Assembly (NCBI RefSeq): GCF_036373705.1 | Contig: NC_089853.1 | Span: 231,001 to 295,000 of the forward strand | DNA length: 64,000 bases | Reading direction: 5' to 3' | DNA from: Amia ocellicauda | Taxonomy: Eukaryota; Chordata; Actinopteri; Amiiformes; Amiidae | Shown: piece by piece, positions 24,014-35,455 of the stretch | Numbering within the stretch: the first letter of the stretch is position 1 | How the letters are laid out: each line of letters starts with the position of its first letter | The notes under the pieces: model-generated | Told to the model about the DNA's origin: nothing | What the model saw: the letters and a program-made list of their open reading frames with translations, nothing else | The model's database searches: none | Program-made: the position numbers and the translations under genes

Positions 24014-25225
24014 TCACCTAAAGGATTATTAGGAACACCATACTAATACTGTGTTTGACCCCCTTTCGCCTTCAGAACTGCCTTAATTCTACATGGCATT
24101 GATTCAACAAGGTGCTGAAAGCATTCTTTAGAAATGTTGGCCCATATTGATAGGATAGCATCTTGCAGTTGATGGAGATTTGTGGGATGCACATCCAGGG
24201 CACGAAGCTCCCGTTCCACCACATCCCAAAGATGCTCTATTGGGTTGAGATCTGGTGACTGTGGGGGCCAGTTTAGTACAGTGAACTCATTGTCATGTTC
24301 AAGAAACCAATTTGAAATGATTCGACCTTTGTGACATGGTGCATTATCCTGCTGGAAGTAGCCATCAGAGGATGGGTACATGGTGGTCATAAAGGGATGG
24401 ACATGGTCAGAAACAATGCTCAGGTAGGCCGTGGCATTTAAACGATGCCCAATTGGCACTAAGGGGCCTAAAGTGTGCCAAGAAAACATCCCCCACACCA
24501 TTACACCACCACCACCAGCCTGCACAGTGGTAACAAGGCATGATGGATCCATGCTCTCATTCTGTTTACGCCAAATTCTGACTCTACCATCTGAATGTCT
24601 CAACAGAAATCGAGACTCATCAGACCAGGCAACATTTTTCCAGTCTTCAACTGTCCAATTTTGGTGAGCTTGTGCAAATTGTAGCCTCTTTTTCCTATTT
24701 GTAGTGGAGATGAGTGGTACCCGGTGGGGTCTTCTGCTGTTGTAGCCCATCCGCCTCAAGGTTGTACGTGTTGTGGCTTCACAAATGCTTTGCTGCATAC
24801 CTCGGTTGTAACGAGTGGTTATTTCAGTCAAAGTTGCTCTTCTATCAGCTTGAATCAGTCGGCCCATTCTCCTCTGACCTCTAGCATCAACAAGGCATTT
24901 TCACCCACAGGACTGCCGCATACTGGATGTTTTTCCCTTTTCACACCCTTTGTAAACCCTAGAAATGGTTGTGCGTGAAAATCCCAGTAACTGAGCAGAT
25001 TGTGAAATACTCAGACCGGCCCGTCTGGCACCAACAACCATGCCACGCTCAAAATTGCTTAAATCACCTTTCTTTCCCATTCAGACATTCAGTTTGGAGT
25101 TCAGGAGATTGTCATGACCAGGACCACACCCCTAAATGCATTGAAGCAACTGCCATGTGATTGGTTGGTTAGATAATTGCATTAATGAGAAATTGAACAG
25201 GTATTCCTAATAATCCTTTAGGTGA

Positions 25226-25264
<39 letters not shown>

Positions 25265-28200
25265 GCTTTCCAAAGATACAAACATTCAATGTATGCTGAA
25301 CTACACACTGGATTGGTACTGACCACTGCAGACCGGGAACACCCCACAAGAGCTGCAGTTTTGGAGATGCTCTGACCCAGTCGTCTAGCCATCACAATTT
25401 GGCCCGTGTCAAAGACACTCAGATCCTTACGCTGCCCATTTTTCCTGCTTGTAACACATCAACTTTGAGGACAAAATGCTCACTTGATGCCTAATATATC
25501 CCACCCACTGACAGGTGCCATGATAACGAGATTATCAGTGTTATTCACTTCACCTGTCAGTGGTCAAATGGTATGGCTGATCGGTGTATATTTACTGAAA
25601 ACAAGACAGATGCGTAACCCGGCATTTATTAGAGAACGGCTTTCGTTTACATGATTATGCAAATCAACCCGGCGACTATTGGAGACCGGCTGCTATTTGA
25701 GACCTGGCGAGTATTGGAAGTTTTACGGTATATATATATACACGTGCTGAATTGGGTTGGATGTACAGTTGTGAATAATACCAAAATTAAACAAATATTT
25801 GCCCTGCCCTGTAACTGTTTCAGACACCGCATGAATGGACATTTGATGGGATTTAATTTCATATGGAGACAATAAAAACTGTCAATATGTGTGTGTATCA
25901 GAATGTGTGTCTCAGTGTGTGTGTCTGCTAGTGTGTGTGTCAGAATGCACGGGCATAGGTTTGGTTTCAGAATTACAGGGGCATGCATTTCGTGTTGGTG
26001 GGGTGCAGCTGAAAGCTCGTCGGCATTCATATCGAGGAGTGGGGGCAATTTAATGTTCTCTCAACATTACATAAAATATGTTTGTGTGTTACTACACGTG
26101 TAAAAAAACACACAACAAACAGAAATAATGAAAACAATCTAAAATCAACAGTAATTTTGTGATATTTCAGGTTCAGCTCCAATATGATTTACTGTGAGAT
26201 ACGGGATTAACCCTCACAGTTTTGCACTGACCTCTGAATGAATATTACAAAGAAAACAAACAAAAACAAAAACGGGAGACTAGGCAGATATGCACAGAAT
26301 CTTATAAGTTATCCAATGAATTCACAGTACCTGTGCAGATTGTGCAAAATGCACCACCATGGCTTGATTCCTGCTTGACATTTGTGCTGTAGTCGAGTCT
26401 TTTAATATCAATGACTCATCAAAAAATGCGACTCGAGTCATTACAACTCTGATCATCGCATTGTAAGTACCGTCTCGCACCCCGACCAGCTGCTTGTCAT
26501 CACGATCAGTGCATATTTGTCAGGAGGGCCAAATCTGGCTAAAATTGTGTTGCATGACCTTAGCTTGAGAGAGAGAGAGAGAGAGAGCGTGTTCACACCC
26601 TGCATCCAGACCATCAAACTGACACAGGGACACACAGGGCTCAGACTAGACAATGGTTTGACCGTGAGATTCACACATGCAGCTGTGTGCAAAGTACACC
26701 CCCGCCCCCCAACGCCCAAATGGCACATTCCAACTGGATAAACTCTAGGCAGCAGCCTCATGTCTGGCCAGAGACCCCTATGCCAGAGAAACAACGGCCC
26801 CCGTGCTGAGAGTCAGTGCATCTCTGGCCAGCCTGGCTCTGAGAATCGTAGAGACCGGAGGGACTCTTCAGGGAGGTTCAGTGGCTGTGTTGTAGACTGC
26901 ACCTCACTGATTGTCTTATTCATGCATTCACTGTCCGGCCACAACCCCCCTGTTGGACCACAGTCAGATCACTGCGTTTCTGAAGGGAGACAGCAGCTCA
27001 AACTCACAGCGCCCGGCCCCACAGCTACACGGCCTCAGACACACACACAGACGGGCCTCCAAACAGTGAAGCAACCAGGGTCAACACTACTGAGTGACTC
27101 CATTAACACCTTCCTCAACACACAGGAGCAGCCCCCTGCACCGGGGCTGCGTCTGTCAGCCGCATGCATCGCTGAGACACTGGAAACAGCAGCTGCCACG
27201 ACACGGAGAAGAAGAGACACAGAGGCAATGCAAAGGCTGTGATGAGGAATGGCAAACAATACAGGGAAATCGAAGACCATTATCTAATGAGAAACATCAC
27301 CCACCACAACACCCAGACTACAAACACAACACCAGAACAACAACACACACCCGCAGACCCCCAGCCAACAACAGAAACACACACCCGCTGAAATCTGCAT
27401 CGACCTGAACCAGCTCTGGGAAATGTGGAATAACCTGGACTTGGCTGAAGACTACAGAGCCGGCGTTATGAGACAGAAAGACTTGAAAAAACATTTAGAA
27501 AGCCTGTGCACCGACGTCCAGCAGAAGCATCTGACCACAGAGCAAAAACAAACGACTAGAACAATCGGTTGAAGAAAACCAAAATCCCACAGGCTTTCCC
27601 TTCACCCCACAGGAGCTCCAGGCATTCAAACCCAATGGCATCAGCCCTGAGCTGCTCAAACACAGCGCCCCCGAGGAGGAGGCTGGTCTCAATCTGGTCA
27701 GCCTAGTGCTGTGTTCAGGCTGCTGTCCTGACATCTGGACCCAGGGCCTGAGCCCAAAACCCGGGGCGTCTGTGTGAGCAGCAGCCTGGGGAAGGTGTTC
27801 TGCAGCATCATCAACGCCCGGATACTGGCCTTCCTCACCACACAGTGTCAGAGTCATTCTACCAAAACACTGCACACCCGGCCATATTTACACCCTACAC
27901 ATCCTCACACACAAACACGTCCAGCAGGAAAACAAGGGAACGTGTTTTGCTGGTTTTATTGACTTTAAGAAGCCATTTGACTCTATCTGGCATAAAGGAC
28001 TCCAGTATAGAAGGTCGTGGGAAAGTTTAAGACATGACTAAGATCTAGACATTCAGAAATATTGGTGACAGAGGGACAGAGTTTGTCTCTCGGGGCTGTG
28101 GGGCGAGACAGGGCTGCAGTCTGAGCCCAACACTGTTCAACATCTACATCAGTGAGCGGCCACAGTGTCGAGCGGTCTGACGGCCCTGGCCTCGCTCTCC

Positions 28201-31200
28201 TCGACACAGAGATGCAGCTCCTGCTCTACAGAGGACCTGGTGCTGCTGTCGCTCACAGAGCAGGGGCTACGTCCTAGGGGGCTGTGTGTGGGGACACCAG
28301 CCTGGGGGACTCCACTAGACAGGTGCTGGTGATTTGGGGAGGGAGAAAGAGTGAAGAAGAGGGGTGTGCTGGTATATATCCCGCTCGTGTGTTGCTGGTG
28401 TAGTGAGTGTGAGGCGCAGGGCTGCTGCATTGTGTCAGATAGTGTTGGGTGGCATGTCCGGCATGCGTTGGTGCTGCGTTGGCTGACCTTGTTGTCCGAT
28501 TCGGTGCTGCTGAGCCGGGGGCTGGAGGCGGAACGAGTCACACCAGAAGTGGAGTCTGGGCCACGGCCAGGTTCCTGATTGGCCCCTGCCAGCGAGACCC
28601 CGCCCAGCGTCCCCGAGCTGCCGGTCTTCCGCAGGGAGGTCCTCCAGGAGCCTGGCGGCGCCTCTCTCTCCTTCTCACACTCCTTCTCCCTTGCTTCTCT
28701 CTCCTTCTCTCGCTCCTTCTCCCTCTCCCTGCGCTCCTCCTCAGCCACGCGAGCTCCGAGGGGGGGGCAGCCAGGGGGCTCAGCCACCTGGTGGGAGGAA
28801 GGATTGACTCATTAGTTAATTAGTAAATTGGTCAACTGAAATTCCACAGGCAGAGACAAATAAGAGGCAGAGAAAGAGGAGATGTCACATGGACAGATAA
28901 GAGCAACAGACAGACAGACCAACATACGACAGATGCACAGACAGACACACTATTAGACAAACCAAGCAGAGAAAGAGGAGATGTCACATAGACAGATATG
29001 CTGACAGGCAGACCAACAGACAGAGACAAACAATGGAAGATTCAGGACAGACAGAGAGACAGTGAGAGAAATATTAACAGAAGACAACTAAACAATTGTA
29101 ATGTAGTAATTAGTTAATTAAGCAGGGCCACGCCCACCTTGCTCTCCTTGGCACCAGCTGCTATGGGAGCAGTGGGGGGGGCAGGGCTGCGGAGCTTGTT
29201 GTTCAAGTTGTTGATGATCTCACGAGTCTTCACCTTCTCTGGAATGACAACAACACAATATTAGCACAACACATCCACAACATCAACATCCACAACACAT
29301 CCACACTTACAGCAGTGTGCTGTGTGACTGACAGACTCCCTCACCTGACTCGGCGTCGCTCTCTGATTCGCTGTCGTCCTCGGAGCTGGAGCTGCTGGAG
29401 CCTCCCACCTGGGCGGGGCCGGGGGCCTCGTCCTCCTCGTCCTCGGGGGGTGGTGAGGGCAGCGCTGGGGGGCCGTGCTTCTCGCGGTCGTGCAGGGAGA
29501 ACTTCTCCTTGCTGCTCATGCGAGAGATAGAGCTCCTGGGGGGAGGCCGACCGGGGAGGGGGAGGAGGTGGGCAGCGTGCAGTGACCAATCAGTGAGGGA
29601 GACACACACAAGGCATGGCCAATCAGTGAGCGCGGAATGGGATGTTTCCCGGGCAATGTCAGTCAGACACACAGAGACACACTGTAGACACACACACGCA
29701 ACACACATACACTGTGTCTGTTTGTGTGTGTGTGTGTCAGTATGAGTGAGTGTGTGTATGCGTGTGTGAGTGTGTGTCTGATCGCTCGGGAACATGGGGT
29801 TGAGTGCGGGGTAACCCAGTGACATCACCGCACAGCACACCACTCCGTGACGCGGTGAGAGATGACATCATCGCCGCCGTGACAGAACACAAAACTGGCG
29901 ACGCTGTCACTCTGACACACACACACACACACAAAAACAACCAACTAAAAAACAACACACAGAAAATACACAATCAGAGCCTCCAACTGCCCCCCCTCCT
30001 GCCCCTGCCTCCCTCTGGAGACAGTGTATATATTGACTGGAGACACAGACTGAGACACAGAGACAGATGGACTGAGAGGCAGACCGAGACAAATGAAAAG
30101 ACAGAGATACAGACAGAGATGGAGAAACACGCAGGGGGACAGGAGAGATGGACACAGAGACTCCGGATCTGACCTGCGGGCGCGGGGGGGGGCAGGCTGG
30201 AGGGGGGGGCTGGTCTCAATCAGGGGGGGCTGAGAGAGCTTCTGCTTCTCTGACTGCAACTGAGAGAGAGAGAGAGAGATTCATACAGACAGACAGTCAG
30301 ACAGACACAGAGACCCGGACGGACGGACACTCACAGCCTTCTGTGTCTTGCGCAGTTCCTCCAGCAGCTCCACCACCTCCTCGTCGGCCACATCGAAGGG
30401 CGTCTGTCCCTGAGAGACACGGACGGACAGACAGACAGCGCTGAGTGTCACTGCAGTGCAGAACAGAACACACCTGAACTGCCTCCCTTCCCTTCCTTCC
30501 TTCCCTCCCTCCCTCTCACCACGTTGTTCTGCGCCTCCATGTCACACAGACTCTCTCCCAGCAGCCTGCAGGCCTCGCTCTGGCCCCAGTGGGCAGCAGC
30601 ATGGAGTGGTGTCCAGCCATCGTTGTCCCTGCTGTCCACCTCCACTCCGCACTGCAGCAGCACCCTGAGAGAGAGCGAGGGAGCAGAGAGAGGAGAGGAA
30701 GCACACACTATTAGTAACATTGCTCCCCTCCCCCTGCCTGCCCTCTCTCTCTCTCGTGTTCACTCACTTCATGGCCTCTATGTATCCCTTGGCTGCGGCG
30801 ACATGCAGGGCGGTGGCTCTGGTCTTGGGGTGGGGGGTCAGGACATTGACCCCCGGGGCCCCTGTGACCCCTGAGCGCCCCAGCAAGGCCAGAGCGTCCT
30901 GCAGCAACAGCCTCTCCTCCTGCCGGCGTGCCGCCTCCACGTCCACACCTGAGGGGGAGAGGGGGAGAGGGGGAGAGGGGGAGGCAGAGAACCAGGAGGG
31001 GGATGCAGAGGGGAAACAAGTTTTAGTAAAATACACAATAGTGCAATAAAAAAGTGCTGTTTTAAAGGGGCGGGAACGTTGTTAAATGGGCGGAGTGCTG
31101 TTTTAAAGGTGCGGGTGCATTGTTAAAGGGGCGGGCAGACTCACCCTGTCTGTTGATCTCCTCCCGCAGCAGTCTCTCCATGGCCGAGTCCTGCGCCACG

Positions 31201-32726
31201 TCCAGGGGCAGCTCCCCCTCGCTGTTCACCACGCCCACCTGCGCACCCTGCGCTATCAGGTACCTGCAACACACACACAGGGCTGCTGCTGGACTCACAC
31301 TGTCACACACACACACACACTGCCACTGTCACACACACACACACACTGCCACTGCCACTGCCACTGTCACACACACACACACAGTCACACAGTGCTACTG
31401 CTGCTGGACTCACACTGCCACTGTCACACACACTGCCACTGTCACACACACTGCCACTGTCACACACACACTGCCACTCTCACACGCTGTCACTCACTCA
31501 CCTGGCGATCTCGACGAAGCCGCAGGAGGCAGCGGCATGGAGGGGCGTCCAGCCCTCATTGTCACACTGATTGACATCACAGCCATTCTCCACCAGGTAC
31601 CTCACCATGTCCACACTGTCATCTATACACGCCTGAGGGGTCATACAGCACATGAACACGACTGTGATACCAGTCTGCCACTCCGTCAGTCAGTCAGTTA
31701 TAATGTAATAAACAGAATTCTTCCGTTTTTCCTATAATTCACCAGGAAGCCCATGGGAATAAAACAGCAGCTGTCTGAGGGGGAAACAGCACAGACGTGT
31801 ACAGACATTCATAGAGCGGAGAGCAGAATGTGAGGAGGACAGAGAGAGAGAGAGAGAAACAGCAGGAGAGGGAGGGAGGGAGGCAGAGGGTGTGAGAAAG
31901 TCAAGATCAGAGAGAGAGGGAGGGAGGGAGGAAGTGATGGAGATGGAGAGCGAGCGGATTCTTCCTTCTCTCGGAGTTCTGGAATGGAAAGTTCACAGCC
32001 GTGTATATTTAATTTGGGTTGCCAGGCAACCAGCCCACAACATTATATAGCAGGGAGAGGGGGAGGCGAGGAAGAGAGGGAGGGAGGGAGGAAGAGAGGG
32101 AGGGAGGGGGGGAGGGAGGGAGGGAGAAAGGAGAGAAGTAATGGGTAGTGCCCCTCTCGCTTGCGCTCTCTTCCTCTCACTCGGTCACCCTCCCTTTTGT
32201 AGGTCAGTGTCAAAGCGTCCGGCGAGAGAGAAAGAGAGAGACAGAGGTTCTCTCTCTCTCTCTGTTAGGGACTCTTCCCAGAGAGGCTGTTGGGGTCAGA
32301 GGTCACTGTTTACTGTGGTTATTTTGGGCAGAGCAGTCCTGGGAGAGAGGGGGGGGTGTGTGTGTGGGAGAGAGAGAGAGAGAGAGGGAGAAAGCGAGGG
32401 AGGGAGGGATTGTGGGAGAGAGGGAGAGAAGTATCCACACACACACACAAACTCCCTCACACACAGACAAGCACCACACATGCACTGTAGACTCACACCA
32501 TGACACACACTCTCTCTCTCACACACACACAATACTACAGTGCACAGATACACATGCTACACTCACACATGGCAGAACAATCACTAATACGGAAGGAATG
32601 GAGGGAGGGAGAGAGAGAGAGAGACACACAGACATGCAGCACTGTGGCTCTGGCCTTGTTTGTTACATTAGTCTCCAACTCTGTGACACTGGCCCGGCGC
32701 TACACTATGACTATCTATCTATCTAT

Positions 32727-32781
<55 letters not shown>

Positions 32782-34244
32782 TGTTTTTTCCTTCTTTCTT
32801 TCTTTCTCCACAACAATGTCGCTCTCTGACCAACACACTTCCTGCCCCCCCGACCAAAGCCCTTTCATTCCCCGATACTCGACACACTTGAGCCGGGCTC
32901 AGAGAGCAACTCCACCCGCGGTGCTGTCCCAGTCTCCGGAGAGGGACAACTACATCTTCTTCTCATTATTCATCAACAACACTAATAATACCAGTAACAC
33001 TCTTATTAATAACTGTAACTGTGTGAGACTGAAACTTCAGGTTTGACAGCGAACTGCCTGAACAACACAAATTCCACCACAACCACAGCACAGCACAGCA
33101 CAGCACAGCACAGCACACAAACCACAGCACAGTACAGTACAGTACAACACAGCACAGCACAGCACAGCACAGTACACAAACCACAGCACAGTACAACACA
33201 GCACACACAACCACAGCACAGCACAGTACAGTACAACACAACACAGCACAGCACAGTACACAAACCACAGCACAGTACAGTACAGTACAACACAGCACAG
33301 CACAGCACAGCACAGTACACAAACCACAGCACAGTACAGTACAGTACAACACAGCACAGCACAGCACAGTACACAAACCACAGCACAGTACAACACAGCA
33401 CACACAACCACAGCACAGCACAGTACAGTACAACACAACACAGCACAGCACAGTACACAAACCACAGCACAGTACAGTACAGTACAGTACAACACAGCAC
33501 AGCACAGCACAGCACAGTACACAAACCACAGCACAGTACAACACAGCACACACAACCACAGCACAGCACAGTACAGTACAACACAACACAGCACAGCACA
33601 GTACACAAACCACAGTACAACACAGCACAGTACACAAACCACAGCACAGTACAGTACAGTACACAAACCACAGCACAGCACAGCACAGTACAACACAGCA
33701 CACACAACCACAGCACAGCACAGCACAGTACAACACACAAACCACAGTACAGCACAGTACAGTACACAAACCACAGTACACAAACCACAGTACAACACAA
33801 CCACAGCACAGCAAGCGCACTCTGCTGCCGTGCACAGCGCCAGGTCTGGGGAGAGGCAGCCCAAGAACCCAGCTCTACTCGGCTCGGCCCGGCCCGGTTC
33901 GGTTCGGTTCGGTTCCCTTCTGCTCGGGTGACGTGTCGCTGTGTGTGTGTATGTGTGTATTTGTGTACCTGGTGCAGCGCCGTCAGCCCGTCAACGTTGG
34001 CGTGATTGATATCGGCTCCCTGTCTCAACAACTCCGCCACCTCCTCCCGATCCCCAGCCGAGCAACTAGCCATGAACACGGCTCCCTGGGCGAACCGGAC
34101 CCGGGACCTCCTGCCCCCCGGGCCGCAGCCGCCACGGGCCCGTAGCTCCAGACCGGTCGTGTCTGTGTCGGAGCCCCGCCAGCGTCGCAGCTGCTCCTGT
34201 CGCTTCTGTCGAGCCGCTTCCGACCGGGAGCGATCGTCCGCCAT
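15932..34244 (-). CDS. ppp1r12c: Myosin phosphatase targeting subunit (PPP1R12 family, probably PPP1R12C)
   Basis: Targets protein phosphatase 1 to myosin light chain. ATG 34244 has a good Kozak context. Coding exons: 34244-33969, 31632-31502, 31263-31145, 30948-30768, 30664-30520, 30409-30335, 30259-30174, 29535-29345, 29238-29138, 28787-28488, 23037-22955, 22866-22783, 22629-22528, 22395-22285, 22204-22114, 22011-21886, 21711-21591, 21376-21279, 21090-21025, 20846-20827, 20537-20447, 16706-16602, 16462-16412, 16217-16167, 16018-15932. All junctions are AG/GT and the sum is 2892 nt, giving 963 aa. Seen in order: PP1-docking RVRF (residues 48-51); ankyrin repeats with [32 protein letters not shown] and [14 protein letters not shown]; a Ser/Glu-rich acidic part; [13 protein letters not shown]; the ROCK inhibitory-site block [14 protein letters not shown]; and the C-terminal coiled coil ending RVISKLSK, the leucine-zipper-positive end. 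The second ROCK site of PPP1R12A (RRSTGVSF) is not recognisable. The family is certain; the paralogue is likely but not proven. Confidence 0.93.
16707..16812. repeat. Minisatellite, left part (same unit as 19862-20400)
   Basis: About three diverged units containing ACAGCTGCTCAGAC or ACAGCTGCGCAGAC plus CAGTCACA. It starts at the splice acceptor of the PPP1R12 exon 16706-16602 and is cut off by the CR1-like insertion at about 16817. Confidence 0.8.
16817..19861 (-). mobile_element. CR1-like LINE copy with internal deletions, inserted in a minisatellite
   Basis: Minus-strand copy that keeps both ends. The 3' tail is at about 16817. The C-terminal region runs to 17203, then jumps directly to the RT region (17204-17690, HLNENH side). 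The endonuclease occupies 18075-19068, broken by stops, and the ORF1 end 19069-19270. There the esterase end ([13 protein letters not shown]) is joined straight to the ORF1 start (19500-19290), which shows CQVCR and CERCR, a possible zinc-binding CxxC pair, followed by a short coiled-coil-like stretch. About 360 bp of probable 5' UTR follow. A MITE sits inside at 17710-18074. It lies in a PPP1R12 intron. Confidence 0.85.
17710..18074. mobile_element. MITE-like element with perfect 21-bp terminal inverted repeats
   Basis: The left end CGTTCACACTGCCCGC is repeated exactly, inverted, at the right end (GCGGGCAGTGTGAACG), 21 bp in all. It interrupts the CR1-like copy between TTTTAGC and AAGAGCTATG, which are contiguous apart from a few bases in the copy near 4680. 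The interior is GC-rich and non-coding. The target duplication is unclear (a TTA is possible), so I do not name a superfamily. Confidence 0.85.
19862..20400. repeat. Minisatellite of about 38 bp, 15 units, in a PPP1R12 intron
   Basis: Fifteen CAGCTGC(G/A)CAGAC cores, spaced 26-40 bp by AGAGACACACAGTCACACAGGGA. On the minus (sense) strand each unit reads as a pyrimidine-rich tract ending TCTGCGCAG then CTG, like the true acceptor of the downstream exon at 16706. Confidence 0.9.
20863..20894. repeat. (GA)n microsatellite
   Basis: A pure AG/GA run in a PPP1R12 intron next to the tiny 20-nt exon 20846-20827. Confidence 0.9.
21508..21586. repeat. (GA)n / GAGGGA microsatellite
   Basis: A purine run that ends four bases before the exon donor at 21589-21590. 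Confidence 0.85.
22638..22775. repeat. (ACAAC/ACTACAC)n minisatellite
   Basis: ACAACACTACACAACAGCAC repeats filling most of the intron between exons 22866-22783 and 22629-22528. Confidence 0.85.
23085..23560. repeat. Interspersed repeat segment, unclassified
   Basis: The stretch near 23323-23390 (CATTCATGTAGCACAGATGT and what follows) resembles 45605-45680 in the PNPLA2 intron (CATTCATGTTGCACAGATTT and onward to the CACCAAT/ATTGGTGG part). The two share an order of blocks, which suggests an old dispersed element, probably a DNA transposon. Confidence 0.45.
24011..25228 (-). mobile_element. Tc1/mariner element (same family as 10313-11533), second copy
   Basis: 1218 bp, with ends identical in type (CACTCACCTAAAGGATTA at 24011, inverted at 25228), placed in a (TA)n tract that runs 23970-24010 and 25229-25260. 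It lies on the opposite strand to the first copy. Confidence 0.93.
24043..25080 (-). pseudogene. Tc1/mariner transposase with one nonsense codon
   Basis: Same protein as 10461-11501, from ATG 25080. A TGA at 24903-24901 replaces the CAA codon after SCG, and a 3-bp deletion lies just upstream near 24950. The rest (from 24867) is open and keeps [17 protein letters not shown] and PIEHLWD with the same 36-residue spacing. The copy is therefore only slightly decayed. Confidence 0.9.
25265..25592 (-). mobile_element. 5' fragment of another Tc1-like element
   Basis: It ends at 25592 with a terminal repeat-like ATGGCTGATCGGTGTATA. The minus strand encodes the start of a Tc1 transposase with [20 protein letters not shown]. 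Nothing of the catalytic part remains. Confidence 0.75.
26540..28260 (+). pseudogene. Heavily decayed LINE ORF2 in a PPP1R12 intron
   Basis: Plus-strand traces in changing frames: [16 protein letters not shown] near 27625, the [13 protein letters not shown] block near 27715, [18 protein letters not shown] near 27780, then [19 protein letters not shown] near 27945. Together they form the finger-palm part of a non-LTR reverse transcriptase. The clade is not CR1 or L2; I cannot name it safely. Upstream of about 27400 the assignment is weak. Confidence 0.7.
31300..31495. repeat. (CA)n and ACACTGCCACTGTC repeats
   Basis: Fills most of the short intron between the second and third PPP1R12 exons and reaches within a few bases of the donor at 31500-31501. 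Confidence 0.9.
31830..32820. repeat. Clustered GA, GGGA, CA and CT microsatellites in PPP1R12 intron 1
   Basis: GA-rich 31840-31940, (GGGA)n 32060-32130, GA 32365-32425, CA 32437-32540 and (CT)n/(CA)n 32725-32782. There is no coding content. Confidence 0.8.
33060..33813. repeat. (AGCAC/AGTAC)n minisatellite, about 750 bp, in PPP1R12 intron 1
   Basis: Pentamer-like AGCAC and AGTAC runs broken by ACAAACC every 40-60 bp. Long open frames on both strands (up to about 400 codons, Cys/Val/Leu or Thr/His/Ser only) are by-products of the repeat. Confidence 0.95.
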
Positions 34245-34391
34245 CTTCGTCCGCCTCTCCCGGGCTGACAGGGGCTCCGTTTCGGGAGAGAGAGAGAGGC
34301 GAGCCGGGGCTCAGCGCCGCGCTGCGCCGCCTGGTGGCAAACATCCGACACTGACGCAGCCTCTCTCTCGCACACATTACACACTCCAGTA

Positions 34392-35325
34392 CAGCATATG
34401 GTGCATACTCTCACACACACACTGTAATACAAAATATCTACACTATACTGTACTGTATATAGACACCTGGAGCACACACACTGACTGTACTGTGCTGTAT
34501 ATAGACACCTGGAGCACACACACTGACTGTACTGTATATAGACACCTGGAGTACACACACTGACTGTACTGTATATAGACACCTGGAGTACACACACTGA
34601 CTGTACTGTACTATATATAGACACCTGGAGTACACACACTGACTACTGTGCTGTATATAGACACCTGAAGTACACACAGTGACTGTACTGTACTGCACTG
34701 TATATAGACACCTGGAGTACACACACTGACTGTACTGTACTGTATATAGACACCTGGAGCACACACACTGACTGTACTGTATATAGACACCTGGAGTACA
34801 AACACTGACTGTACTGTACTGTATATAGACACCTGGAGTACAAACACTGACTGTACTGTATATAGACACCTGGAGCACACACACTGACTGTACTGTACTA
34901 TATATAGACACCTGGAGCACACACACTGACTGTACTGTATTGTATATAGACAACTTGTATACACATACTGACTGTACTGTACTGTATATACACCTGGAGT
35001 ACACACACTGACTGTACTGTTTATACACACCTGGAACACACACACTGACTGTACTGTATTGTATATAGACAACTGGAGTACACACACTCACTGTACTGTA
35101 TATATACAACTGTAGCACACACACTGACTGTACTGTATATAGACACCTGGAGTACACACACTGACTATACTGTGCTGTATATAGACACCTGGAGTACACT
35201 GACTGTACTATATATAGACACCTGAAGTACACTGACTGTACTGTATTGTATATAGACAACTGGAGTACACACACTCACTGTACTGTTATATATAAAGCTG
35301 GAGCACACACACTGTACTGGTTATA
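34392..35325. repeat. Minisatellite of about 40 bp upstream of the PPP1R12 start codon
   Basis: About 22 units of TATATAGACACCTGGAGTAC plus ACACACTGACTGTACTG. It begins only about 150 bp upstream of the ATG at 34244, so it must overlap the 5' UTR or promoter. Units contain a TATATAG core. Confidence 0.92.
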
Positions 35326-35333
35326 TAATATAT

Positions 35334-35378
<45 letters not shown>

Positions 35379-35381
35379 CAT

Positions 35382-35412
<31 letters not shown>

Positions 35413-35455
35413 TACATACATACATATACATACACACAGACACACAGTATGTATA
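35325..35455. repeat. (TA)n then (TACA)n/(CA)n microsatellite
   Basis: Pure TA at about 35340-35371 followed by TACATACA and CACACA runs. Confidence 0.92.

Larger units (their letters stand above)
23768..25733. mobile_element. Element with ACCGTAAAACTT terminal inverted repeats
   Basis: The left end TATATACCGTAAAACTTC and right end GAAGTTTTACGGTATATA are inverted copies, followed inward by similar AGACCGGC-containing sequence on both sides. Without the inserted Tc1 the element would be about 740 bp. There is no transposase of its own. Confidence 0.65.
23590..26455. mobile_element. Outermost layer of nested stack: element with GACTCGAGTC-rich ends
   Basis: Left end 23600-23690 (AACCAAGTCAC, AAGTCGAGTC, GACTCGAGTCAAGTCAC) and right end about 26390-26450 (GTCGAGTCTTTTAA, GACTCGAGTCATTACAACTC) are in inverted relation. 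Sequence rich in this motif is a common fish DNA repeat. It encloses the elements listed next. The boundaries are approximate. Confidence 0.5.

Noticed and set aside
33006-34244. A 412-codon minus-strand frame that begins with the PPP1R12 start codon and runs through intron 1
   Set aside because: Beyond 33969 it is only the AGCAC/AGTAC repeat read as Cys/Val/Leu. The splice donor at 33968 and the conserved next exon at 31632 show that it is intron.
34438-35274. A 278-codon minus-strand frame of VSIYSTVQSVCVLQ type
   Set aside because: It is a translation of the 40-bp minisatellite upstream of PPP1R12, with no start context or homology.
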